A stretch of DNA of 23,755 nt, taken from UMGS1851 sp900555605 (GTDB taxonomy: Bacteria; Bacillota; Clostridia; UBA1212; UBA1255). A program made the position numbers and the translations under genes. The DNA is taken from positions 1 through 23,755 of the forward strand of contig CABROF010000028.1 of NCBI GenBank assembly GCA_902472555.1, written 5' to 3'. Shown here in pieces: positions 7,223 to 13,247 of the stretch (its first letter is position 1; each line of letters begins with the position of its first letter). The notes under the pieces are model-generated. The model saw nothing but the letters and a program-made list of their open reading frames with translations, did not search any database and was not told the origin of the DNA.

Positions 7223-7429
7223 TCACCCTATCTTATCAAAAATGACTGTCTGCTCTTTCATGGAGATTTTTCCAACTTGCCAGCCGTACTCAGTAAGCTC
7301 TTTTTTATATTTCAAAAAAGAGTGATCAATGGGAATTCCTGCGACATTTTCAATTTCGGTAAAAGTCAGTTTCAAAGGCGCAGTAACACTTTTGCTAATG
7401 TATTCCCACAAAGCGCTATATTTGCTCAT
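7223..7429 (-). CDS. Small 68-aa protein, function unknown
   Basis: The product begins MSKYSALWEYISKS, followed by LTFTEIENVAGIPIDHSFLKYKKEL and a short C-terminal strand pair (WQVGKISMKEQTVIFDK). It looks like a compact complete domain of a type often found as a short protein or appended to other domains in Bacillota. AAAGGAA lies about ten bases before the ATG. The residue pattern and correct position between two genes on the same strand (33 bp and 31 bp gaps) argue that it is real. I assign no function. Confidence 0.65.
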   Translation of the reverse strand: MSKYSALWEYISKSVTAPLKLTFTEIENVAGIPIDHSFLKYKKELTEYGWQVGKISMKEQTVIFDKIG

Positions 7430-7462
7430 AAGCCGTTATTCCTTTCAGATGTACAGTTTACA

Positions 7463-8230
7463 TTATAATTCTTCAATCAGCTGAATGGCGGTAACAAGCA
7501 AATTGGAACGCACACTCTTTTGGTTATTCCAATTTCGGTCATCCCATTTTTCACCGCTTACATCATCACCTGCGTAAAGCAGTTGCGCTAAAGGAATATC
7601 ATAATACTTAGACACTGCAAAAAAAGCAGCAGCTTCCATTTCAGCGGTTATGCAGCCTTCGTCTCTTCTGAGTTCGATCATTTCCGGCGTTTCTCTGTAT
7701 ATGGCGTCTGATGTCCATGTTTTCCCGGTTGTATAGGGTATTCCTAATTTCTCCAAACCGGAAACAACAAAATCTACGGTTGCTTTATGGCATTCCACTT
7801 CACGGGAAGGTTCTAAGTAATGATAAGACGTTCCTTCATCTCTGACAGCGGCAACCGGAACTATGATTTCTCCAACTTTAGAATCCTTCTTAATTGAACC
7901 TGCACCACCGCATATTATGAATTTTTCACATCCCATCGCATGCAGTTCTTCAAGCGTTACAGCCGCACCGGGCGCACCGCAAAACGCCATCGTAATGCAA
8001 ATTCTTTCTGTAGATGTGTCATACTCGTAGATAGGAATATCTAAAACTTCGGAATGAAGATACCCGATCTCGGGAAGCTTTTTATCCTCTGCAAACTGAT
8101 TAAGTTCTTTCCTGAAAAATGTGATGACACATTTTGAAGGAAGTGTTTTTTCTAAAAAATCCCTGGGGTTAATAATGGGATTTCTACTCGTATCGTACTC
8201 ACAAACAGGATATTTATTTTTAATTATCAT
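7463..8230 (-). CDS. Nucleoside phosphorylase (PNP/UDP family)
   Basis: The 255-residue product belongs to the PNP_UDP_1 superfamily. Visible are ICGGAGSI (107-113), part of the phosphate site; RDEGTSYHY (130-138); the TSDAIYRE segment (173-180); and TAEMEAAAFFAVSKY (195-209), where Glu-Met-Glu binds the ribose. It should catalyse reversible phosphorolysis of a purine nucleoside or uridine; its divergence from housekeeping DeoD and Udp leaves the base specificity open. The ATG is preceded by GAGAGGTAAG. It belongs to the minus-strand run, with gaps of 28 bp and 33 bp. Nucleoside phosphorylases of this class also occur as cargo in mobile islands. Confidence 0.88.
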   Translation of the reverse strand: MIIKNKYPVCEYDTSRNPIINPRDFLEKTLPSKCVITFFRKELNQFAEDKKLPEIGYLHSEVLDIPIYEYDTSTERICITMAFCGAPGAAVTLEELHAMGCEKFIICGGAGSIKKDSKVGEIIVPVAAVRDEGTSYHYLEPSREVECHKATVDFVVSGLEKLGIPYTTGKTWTSDAIYRETPEMIELRRDEGCITAEMEAAAFFAVSKYYDIPLAQLLYAGDDVSGEKWDDRNWNNQKSVRSNLLVTAIQLIEEL

Positions 8231-8258
8231 TTCTTACCTCTCTGTAAACTACCAATTG

Positions 8259-8672
8259 TTATTTTCGATTTGGTTTTCTTTTAATGGCCAGCAATTTGAT
8301 ATAATCATCAAATTCAGCCGAATTGGTCGGCTCAAACATTATCCATTTCCCGTCATGATAGGTTTTAGCTTCATCATATTGCTTACAAACGGTATTAGAT
8401 AGAGTATCTCTTATATCTTCAAACTTTGCTCTTTCATCTTTCCCAAAGATAATCATGAAACCAACGCAATTACTTTTGGCGTATAGGCAGCAAAGTGTTT
8501 TACCACCTCTGCGGTATTTATACTCGTAAGTCCAATTCTTACCGCCGGTATTCCATGATCGTTCCATTTCGTATTTTTCATCGATAACCGAACATAACTC
8601 TTGCCAAACTTCAAACAAAGATTGTCCAAGCAATTCAGTCATAGTTGATTGAGACGGTATATTTTCGAGCAT
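8259..8672 (-). CDS. DUF3788-family protein
   Basis: The 137-residue product fits the DUF3788 pattern: an early helix ending FEVWQELCSVIDEKY, then WNTGGKNWTYEYKYRRGGKTLCCLY, then VGFMIIFGKDERAKFE, and the C-terminal KTYHDGKWIMFEP. Family members are small cytosolic proteins of unknown function that appear singly near resistance and acetyltransferase genes. GGAGGAG lies seven bases before the ATG. Gaps to the neighbours are 24 bp and 28 bp. Confidence 0.75.
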   Translation of the reverse strand: MLENIPSQSTMTELLGQSLFEVWQELCSVIDEKYEMERSWNTGGKNWTYEYKYRRGGKTLCCLYAKSNCVGFMIIFGKDERAKFEDIRDTLSNTVCKQYDEAKTYHDGKWIMFEPTNSAEFDDYIKLLAIKRKPNRK

Positions 8673-8696
8673 TGTATCTCCTCCGTAAATTTGCGT

Positions 8697-9332
8697 TTAA
8701 CAATTTAAGCCAAATGCCTTTTCCGCAATGGCCAGCGTTTGCTCGATGCTTCTGCGTTCATCCCGGAGGATCACTTGAAATCCGGAATGCAGAAAGCAAT
8801 CATATCTTTCCTGCGTATTGATACGCATCAGGCATTGCCGAAAGTTGTTCAGCGCATACTCCGGGTCGGGTTCTTCCATAATCAACCGATACAGAAACTG
8901 TTTTTCCCGATCCGGTCTTTCAAAGAACCTCCGCACGGATATTTGCGGATCCGCAAGCATGATCAACACATGATTGTGAACGGCAACTTTTTTCAGCGTT
9001 TCAATGGAGACATTTGTATCCACAAAAACCGGCTTTTCCTGTTTGCTCAGGTCTTCCAGTATTTTCAGTTCCAGCCTTTCGCATTCCTTAGAAGTGCCGT
9101 TGATCCACGCCTCGTATTCATCGGGCGTTCGCCTGATGAAATCATGCCAGTCTTTCAGCTCCCTGGTATACTGCAAATAAGGGAATTCCTTTTTGTCCGG
9201 TTCGGGGAAAAACCTGTCGTGATAGTTTTCCTCACACAAGATACCGTCATATTCTTCCGCAAGCAATTTTACCATCGTCGATTTCCCGGCATAGGCTGTT
9301 CCGTTTATAAAATAAATGTTATTGAAAGTCAT
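8697..9332 (-). CDS. P-loop kinase-like ATPase (211 aa)
   Basis: The product opens MTFNNIYFINGTAYAGKSTM, a clear Walker A loop (GTAYAGKST, residues 11-19) near the N-terminus as in small-molecule kinases. LSKQEKPVFVDTNVS (about 103-117) may supply the Walker B region, and RRFFERPDREKQF is an Arg-rich lid-like segment. It most resembles uncharacterised shikimate-kinase or AAA-like kinases; the substrate is unknown. ATG 9332 is chosen over the start at 9356 because GGAGGG sits nine bases before it. Gaps: 39 bp from the upstream GNAT gene, 24 bp to the DUF3788 gene. Confidence 0.78.
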   Translation of the reverse strand: MTFNNIYFINGTAYAGKSTMVKLLAEEYDGILCEENYHDRFFPEPDKKEFPYLQYTRELKDWHDFIRRTPDEYEAWINGTSKECERLELKILEDLSKQEKPVFVDTNVSIETLKKVAVHNHVLIMLADPQISVRRFFERPDREKQFLYRLIMEEPDPEYALNNFRQCLMRINTQERYDCFLHSGFQVILRDERRSIEQTLAIAEKAFGLNC

Positions 9333-9371
9333 GTTAACACCCTCCGCAAATTTCAATTTATCTCCATTATT

Positions 9372-9875
9372 TCAGAACATTTTTCCGTAATACTCCACAT
9401 CGATCACCGTCCCGTCGGGATAGGCTTCGGTTGCCGATTTGATGTACTCGGTAAAACCGTAGTGCGCATAGATCTGTTTATTCTTTTCTTCGGATGGCTC
9501 CACGCCGAGCGTTGCTTTCGTAAAGCCTCTGCGCCGCAGATCGTCCAGCATAAATTGCATCAGAACAGAAAAATATCCTTGCCCATGATAAGACTCAACC
9601 GTTCTGAACGCAGATAAATAGACAGTCCCATCTCCCACCAGCCCTGCGCTGTTTTGAACAGCCTCAGGATTGAGCATGGCTGTTGCTTCACATATGATCA
9701 ATCCGTCCAGAATACCATAATATGGAATAATATCGCCTTTTTGAAATCGTCCGATGTTTGTCTTCTTCCATATGATCCAGTTTTCCCTGTCGTCCGGATT
9801 ATGTTCGATTTCATAATCCCATTTTCGGTTCATTTCCTCTGGTGAAGGAATTTTACAAATATAGTTTTCTTTCAT
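9372..9875 (-). CDS. GNAT-family N-acetyltransferase
   Basis: The 167-residue product has VYLSAFRTVESYHGQGYFSV, containing the Q-x-x-G-x-G/A-type acetyl-CoA loop, then LMQFMLDDLRRRGFTKATLGVE and IYAHYGF, all usual GNAT elements. The acceptor is unknown. Three starts are close together (9899, 9881, 9875); ATG 9875 is chosen because GAGG lies six bases before it, whereas it would abut the ATG at 9881. It is the first gene after the broken hsdM, 71 bp away, and differs in sequence from the GNAT at 5412-5939. Confidence 0.82.
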   Translation of the reverse strand: MKENYICKIPSPEEMNRKWDYEIEHNPDDRENWIIWKKTNIGRFQKGDIIPYYGILDGLIICEATAMLNPEAVQNSAGLVGDGTVYLSAFRTVESYHGQGYFSVLMQFMLDDLRRRGFTKATLGVEPSEEKNKQIYAHYGFTEYIKSATEAYPDGTVIDVEYYGKMF

Positions 9876-9890
9876 CAACATCCTCTTTAT

Positions 9891-9942
9891 CGGTTGCACT
9901 CCGCCAACTGTGTGTCAACCGTCGATTGCATACAACCAATCG
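9891..9942. repeat. Two tandem hairpins at the hsdM truncation point
   Basis: CGGTTG (9891-9896) pairs with CAACCG (9916-9921), and one base later CGATTG (9923-9928) pairs with CAATCG (9937-9942). The arms of the two hairpins differ at one position. They begin five bases after the premature stop of hsdM (read on the minus strand) and end sixteen bases before the GNAT ATG. This could be a recombination scar, a terminator-like structure or chance. Confidence 0.4.
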
Positions 9943-9946
9943 ATCC

Positions 9947-10801
9947 CTATCTGAACTTATCAAATTCGATATTATGCAGGAACATATTGATGCGACAAAG
10001 ATTATATGTAGTCAGGTCGATTTCCTGCCCGAAAAATCCTTGTTCAATGTTCTCCTTGCCGAGCACCTTTTCAACCTTCAGCAGAAGTGAACCCGAACCG
10101 CAGGCGGGATCATACACCTTGTTGATTCTTGTTTTTCCAATCGTGCCGAGCCGGGCAGGCAACTCCGATACATCCGCCAGAGTGAAATACGGACCGCCCT
10201 TTTTGCCTGCGTTGGCGGCATACATGCCCATCAAATATTCGGCGTCACCGAACAGATCGTGATTGATCCCGTCCGTCGAAAACAGCGGCATTTTATCTAC
10301 GCCGTTCAGAAGTTCCGCAAGCACTTTATTTCTCTTGGCGACCGTTTCACCGATTGACTTGCTGTTCACATCGAAATCGTCAAACAAGCCTGCAAAATCG
10401 TTTTCCGCTTCACCGCTTGCCGCACTGCTCTCAATATGGTTAAAAACACGCTCCAGCGTTTCATTGAGGTTTTCGTCCTGATCCGCACGGGCACGAACAT
10501 TGCAAAACAGCTCAGAGGGTAGGATAAAGAATCCCTTTTCCTGTATTAACCCTTCACGGGCAGATTCTGCGTCTGCATCAGACATCTTTGCATAATCAAA
10601 ATCGGTATTTCCTGCGGCGTGTTCGCCTTCGTTAATATAGTCGGCAAAATTCTCAGAAATATAGCGGTAAAACATTGTTCCGAGAACATAAGACTTGAAA
10701 TCCCATTCAGATACATGCTCTGCGTGGACGAGGTCGGTGGCAATTTTATATATGGAGCGGAACAGTTCGTCCCGCTCCTGATCTTTCTTGATGTCAGACA
10801 T
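9947..10801 (-). pseudogene. hsdM: Type I restriction-modification methyltransferase HsdM, C-terminally truncated
   Basis: The 284 residues match the N-terminal half of HsdM: the helical recognition domain (RDELFRSIYKIATDLVHAEHVSEWDFKSYVLGTMFYRYI) and the start of the methyltransferase domain, with SAM-binding motif I in VYDPACGSGSLLLKV (about 229-243) and INMFLHNIEFDKF near the end. Normal HsdM is about 500-540 residues. Similarity stops after DKF, followed by Arg and TAG, so the catalytic NPPY motif and the C-terminus are absent. No hsdS or hsdR is present. The protein cannot methylate DNA as it stands. ATG 10801 overlaps the preceding HTH gene by eight bases. The next genes downstream are unrelated, so the end of hsdM marks a breakpoint. 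Confidence 0.85.
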
Positions 10802-11027
10802 TATCTTTGTCCTCGCTTTCTGCCGGGTCTGGTATAAATTCAAGGATATCGTTTGGAGTACAATTCATGGCATTGCAGATACTTTCAACTTTATCCAATG
10901 CCATATATTGCCCATTCTTAATTTTGGAGATGATATTCGCCGAAATATTTGCTTTTCGCATCAGATCGGCGCTTGATACATCTTTTTCGATCATCAAATG
11001 CAATAGCTTTTTATAACTTACAGCCAT
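10794..11027 (-). CDS. Small Cro/C1-type HTH regulator (77 aa)
   Basis: The product is a single HTH domain: MAVSYKKLLHLMIEKDVSSADLMRKANISANIISKIKNG, then LDKVESICNAMNCTPNDILEF, with an acidic tail. Such regulators commonly precede hsdM in Bacillota type I restriction loci and are thought to control their expression. ATG 11027 is chosen because GGAGG lies nine bases upstream and the HTH fold starts there. The stop overlaps the hsdM start (ATGTCTGA). The promoter upstream contains a perfect 6-bp inverted repeat over its -10 element, which suggests autorepression. It may now control the whole run of genes down to 5412. Confidence 0.85.
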   Translation of the reverse strand: MAVSYKKLLHLMIEKDVSSADLMRKANISANIISKIKNGQYMALDKVESICNAMNCTPNDILEFIPDPAESEDKDNV

Positions 11028-11047
11028 TCTGTGACCTCCTCTGGCAG

Positions 11048-11087
11048 ATACTAAACATAGTATATCATATTTCTGTGATAAATTCAA
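11048..11087 (-). promoter_or_regulatory. Promoter and operator of the HTH-hsdM run
   Basis: On the minus strand TTGAAT (11087-11082) and TATACT (11064-11059) are 17 bases apart. ATACTA-AACA-TAGTAT (11048-11063) is a perfect inverted repeat covering the -10 element, a likely binding site for the adjacent HTH protein. I see no other strong minus-strand promoter between here and 5412. Confidence 0.6.
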
Positions 11088-11371
11088 CAGATTCAAAAGA
11101 ATACTCATGATTTAATGGCGATTCGTTATGACTGATTTGTTTTTGTTCTTGGCTCATGATGTTTTGTCTTTCAAAGTATCGTTGCTTACTTCCACATAGT
11201 GACAATGAGAACAGCTCCTGCTTTCCATTATGGAGAGAGATCGCAAGGAATGCATCACGGCAGAAAAACCGTAGATATCGCCTCTGAAATTTCCGGCTGT
11301 CAAATCAATTAAAAATCCATTTGCTCCTAAAACAATCATACTAAGGTTGAATGATGAAACGGAGGTGTTTT

Positions 11372-11611
11372 ATGCACAATTATTCGGGAGACAAAATTCT
11401 ATATACTGTAAAAGAGGTATCGCAGCTTATCCACACGAATCAAGCCTATGTATATTCCTTAATCAAAGCCGGGCTGCTTCCTGCGCTGAAATTGGGCTCT
11501 TATAAAATCCGTAAAGAGACGCTGGAGCGGTTTTTAGCGGAATACGAGGGCAGAGATTTGACAAATCCTTATCATATCAATGTATTGCAGACAGATGATA
11601 AAAAGGAATGA
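11372..11611 (+). CDS. Excisionase-like / MerR-type HTH protein (79 aa)
   Basis: The product carries one helix-turn-helix of the excisionase (HTH_17) type: YTVKEVSQLIHTNQAYVYSLIKAGLLPALKLGSYKIRKETLERFL. Such proteins are recombination directionality factors or small regulators, usually beside a tyrosine integrase. ATG 11372 follows GGAGGT (11361-11366) at a normal distance, so I prefer it to the ATG at 11351. No integrase is present on either side, which suggests a leftover of a mobile element or an independent regulator. It diverges from the HTH-hsdM gene across about 340 bp. The gap 11109-11371 holds no gene I can support. Confidence 0.75.
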   Translation: MHNYSGDKILYTVKEVSQLIHTNQAYVYSLIKAGLLPALKLGSYKIRKETLERFLAEYEGRDLTNPYHINVLQTDDKKE

Positions 11612-11629
11612 AAGGGAACGGATAATTGG

Positions 11630-11656
11630 GGTTGTCGTGCCAACATCCTGACAACC
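11630..11656. repeat. Hairpin downstream of the excisionase-like gene
   Basis: GGTTGTC (11630-11636) pairs perfectly with GACAACC (11650-11656) across 13 bases, about 20 bp after the stop codon. There is no T-run after it, so it is not a convincing terminator. It may be a recombination-related site of the lost element. Confidence 0.35.
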
Positions 11657-11804
11657 GTATAAAAATAAAGGTGAGAAAACAAGAAAAACGATAAGGAAAA
11701 TATCAGCGAGTCTCAACAGGATAATCTCTGATTTCTCCAGAAAAACAGGGGAAATTGAGTAAACGAAAGTAACGCTGGGAAGAACAAAATCTTGTCGATA
11801 TCAT

Positions 11805-11873
11805 ATGGGCAACAACCCGATGGTTGGCGCTACGGTTGCGTGTGCGGTGGCGGTGGAAGAGGCAATGAAATAG
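11805..11873 (+). pseudogene. Short 3' coding remnant, family unknown
   Basis: Twenty-two codons from ATG 11805 to TAG 11873 begin MGNNPMVGATVACAV and end EEAMK. The Gly/Ala/Val-rich residue pattern and lack of rare codons look like the C-terminal helix of a real protein. There is no ribosome binding site and the frame upstream carries no extended coding pattern. I read it as the tail of a deleted gene. In the wider gap 11612-12134 I see this remnant, the hairpins, one terminator and the leader of the hydrolase gene, and nothing else. Confidence 0.3.
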
Positions 11874-11907
11874 GTTAAAAGCACTAAAATAAAGATCTTT
11901 CAGCAGG

Positions 11908-11946
11908 AAAGCGCTTGGTTTATAATAACACCAAGCGCTTTTTTGG
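11908..11946 (+). terminator. Rho-independent terminator
   Basis: AAAGCGCTTGGT (11908-11919) pairs perfectly with ACCAAGCGCTTT (11930-11941) around a ten-base AT-rich loop, followed by a T-run. It lies about 35 bp after the remnant at 11805-11873 and would have ended the lost gene's transcript. Confidence 0.8.
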
Positions 11947-11962
11947 CTTTTCCGATGGTTTT

Positions 11963-11980
11963 GCCAAACGTTTGTTTGGC
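11963..11980. repeat. Perfect 7-bp inverted repeat after the terminator
   Basis: GCCAAAC (11963-11969), a four-base loop, then GTTTGGC (11974-11980), followed by CTTTCTCC. It is too T-poor for a strong terminator but may act as a backup to the one just upstream. Confidence 0.4.
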
Positions 11981-12134
11981 CTTTCTCCTCTGCTTTGAAG
12001 AAAGATGCGCATTTTATGGTGATATGCTATGGGGATATCTCATTATCACTGTATATTTGCAAACAGATATACAAAAACGGAAAATCTGCATATTCTGATA
12101 ATAGAACAATCATAACATAAAAGGAGAATTACAG

Positions 12135-13100
12135 ATGAAACGATGTGTTCTGCTGGAGCCAGCTGCAGAAGCGGTATGTGATCAAAGTGCAATGCCGCCG
12201 CTGATTTTTCAGTTACCGCCTGAAGAAGGACGAAAGCGATTGGAAGATGTGCAGGATATTCCGATATATAAATATCCTGCCGATATATCCTCGGATACGA
12301 TTAACACCGGAAGATGGGGCAGAATACCGGTGTACTTTGTTATGCCAAAGAGTGCCGATGTCCAAAATGTGATATTTTACATTCACGGTGCGGGATGGGT
12401 ATTCGGAAGCTTCCATACCCACGAAAAATTGGTCAGAGAGCTTTGTGCAAGGACAAATTCTCTGGTAGTATTTCCGGAATACTCACGCTCGCCGGAAGCA
12501 AAATATCCAACCGCCATTGAGCAGTGCCATTTTTTGCTATCACACCTTTGGGAGCTCCTCGGTAATTGCGCTCCAAAAGCGAATCGTAATACCCTCACCG
12601 TTGCCGGAGACAGCGTTGGCGGAAACATGGCGATTGCTATGGGATTGCTGTCTAATATACGCAAAGGACCTGATATTCATAAGTTACTTTTATATTATCC
12701 GGTGACCAACGCTTGTTTTAATACTCCGAGTTACCGTCAGTTTGCCGTAAATTATTATCTCTATCGAGCAGGAATGAAATGGTTCTGGCAGCAGTATACG
12801 ACTTGTATGGAAGACAGAAATCAAATTACAGTGTCCCCGCTTCGGGCAAGTTTAGAAAGGCTGAAGCATCTGCCGCAGACCATGATCATCAACGGTCAGG
12901 CAGATATTTTGCGCAGTGAGGGAGAGGCATTTGGAGACAAGCTCCGATGTGCCGGAGTAGAAGTTACAGCCTTGCGTATACAGGGTATCATACACGATTT
13001 CGTGATGCTCAATGCACTCGATCAAACCAACGCCTGTCGTACCGCAATGGATGCCTCAACCGCGTGGATCAATCGAAAAAACGAATCGGATTGTAAATAA
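12135..13100 (+). CDS. Alpha/beta hydrolase of the HSL (hormone-sensitive lipase-like) family
   Basis: The 321-residue product has the full esterase signature. HGAGWVFG (84-91) is the HGGGW-type oxyanion-hole motif, GDSVGGN (159-164) the nucleophile elbow with Ser160, GQADILR contains Asp257, and IIHDF contains His287. Substrates of this family are short acyl esters or acetylated sugars, drugs and lipids. There is no signal peptide, so it should be cytosolic. AAGGAG lies seven bases before the ATG. An inverted repeat GTATAT/ATATAC lies at about 12050-12071 in the leader. It is a single gene between a terminator and the nrdDG promoter. Confidence 0.88.
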   Translation: MKRCVLLEPAAEAVCDQSAMPPLIFQLPPEEGRKRLEDVQDIPIYKYPADISSDTINTGRWGRIPVYFVMPKSADVQNVIFYIHGAGWVFGSFHTHEKLVRELCARTNSLVVFPEYSRSPEAKYPTAIEQCHFLLSHLWELLGNCAPKANRNTLTVAGDSVGGNMAIAMGLLSNIRKGPDIHKLLLYYPVTNACFNTPSYRQFAVNYYLYRAGMKWFWQQYTTCMEDRNQITVSPLRASLERLKHLPQTMIINGQADILRSEGEAFGDKLRCAGVEVTALRIQGIIHDFVMLNALDQTNACRTAMDASTAWINRKNESDCK

Positions 13101-13156
13101 AACGCTGTTTTATGTTCGAGAAAATAAAGCTATAATAGATTTCTGCAATAAGACGG

Positions 13157-13215
13157 TTGACAGAAACTACTATATACGCTACTATATCAAACAGGCCGAA
13201 CACTATATGTTGTGG
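13157..13215 (+). promoter_or_regulatory. nrdDG promoter with NrdR box
   Basis: TTGACA (13157-13162) and TACTAT (13180-13185) are 17 bases apart. ACACTATATGTTGTGG (13200-13215) agrees with the NrdR-box consensus ACACWATATATWGTGT at 14 of 16 positions. A weaker box-like stretch (about 13167-13182) lies 33 bp upstream, between the -35 and -10 elements. NrdR normally binds two boxes about three helical turns apart and represses nrd genes when dATP is abundant. Confidence 0.75.
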
Positions 13216-13247
13216 TCGGCACGGATTGATATTGATAAAAGGTCGGG

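Noticed and set aside
8739..9617. Long 292-codon plus-strand frame opposite the kinase and GNAT genes
   Set aside because: It is antisense to two genes with clear motifs and good ribosome binding sites; its own sequence shows no domain.
9876..9946. TTGACA on the minus strand as a promoter for the cassette run
   Set aside because: No -10-like hexamer at 16-18 bases; the nearest candidate is too far downstream.
11154..11339. Minus-strand 61-codon frame starting MIVLGANGFLIDLTAGNF
   Set aside because: It has no ribosome binding site, matches no family I know, and its second half looks non-protein-like; left out as a chance frame.
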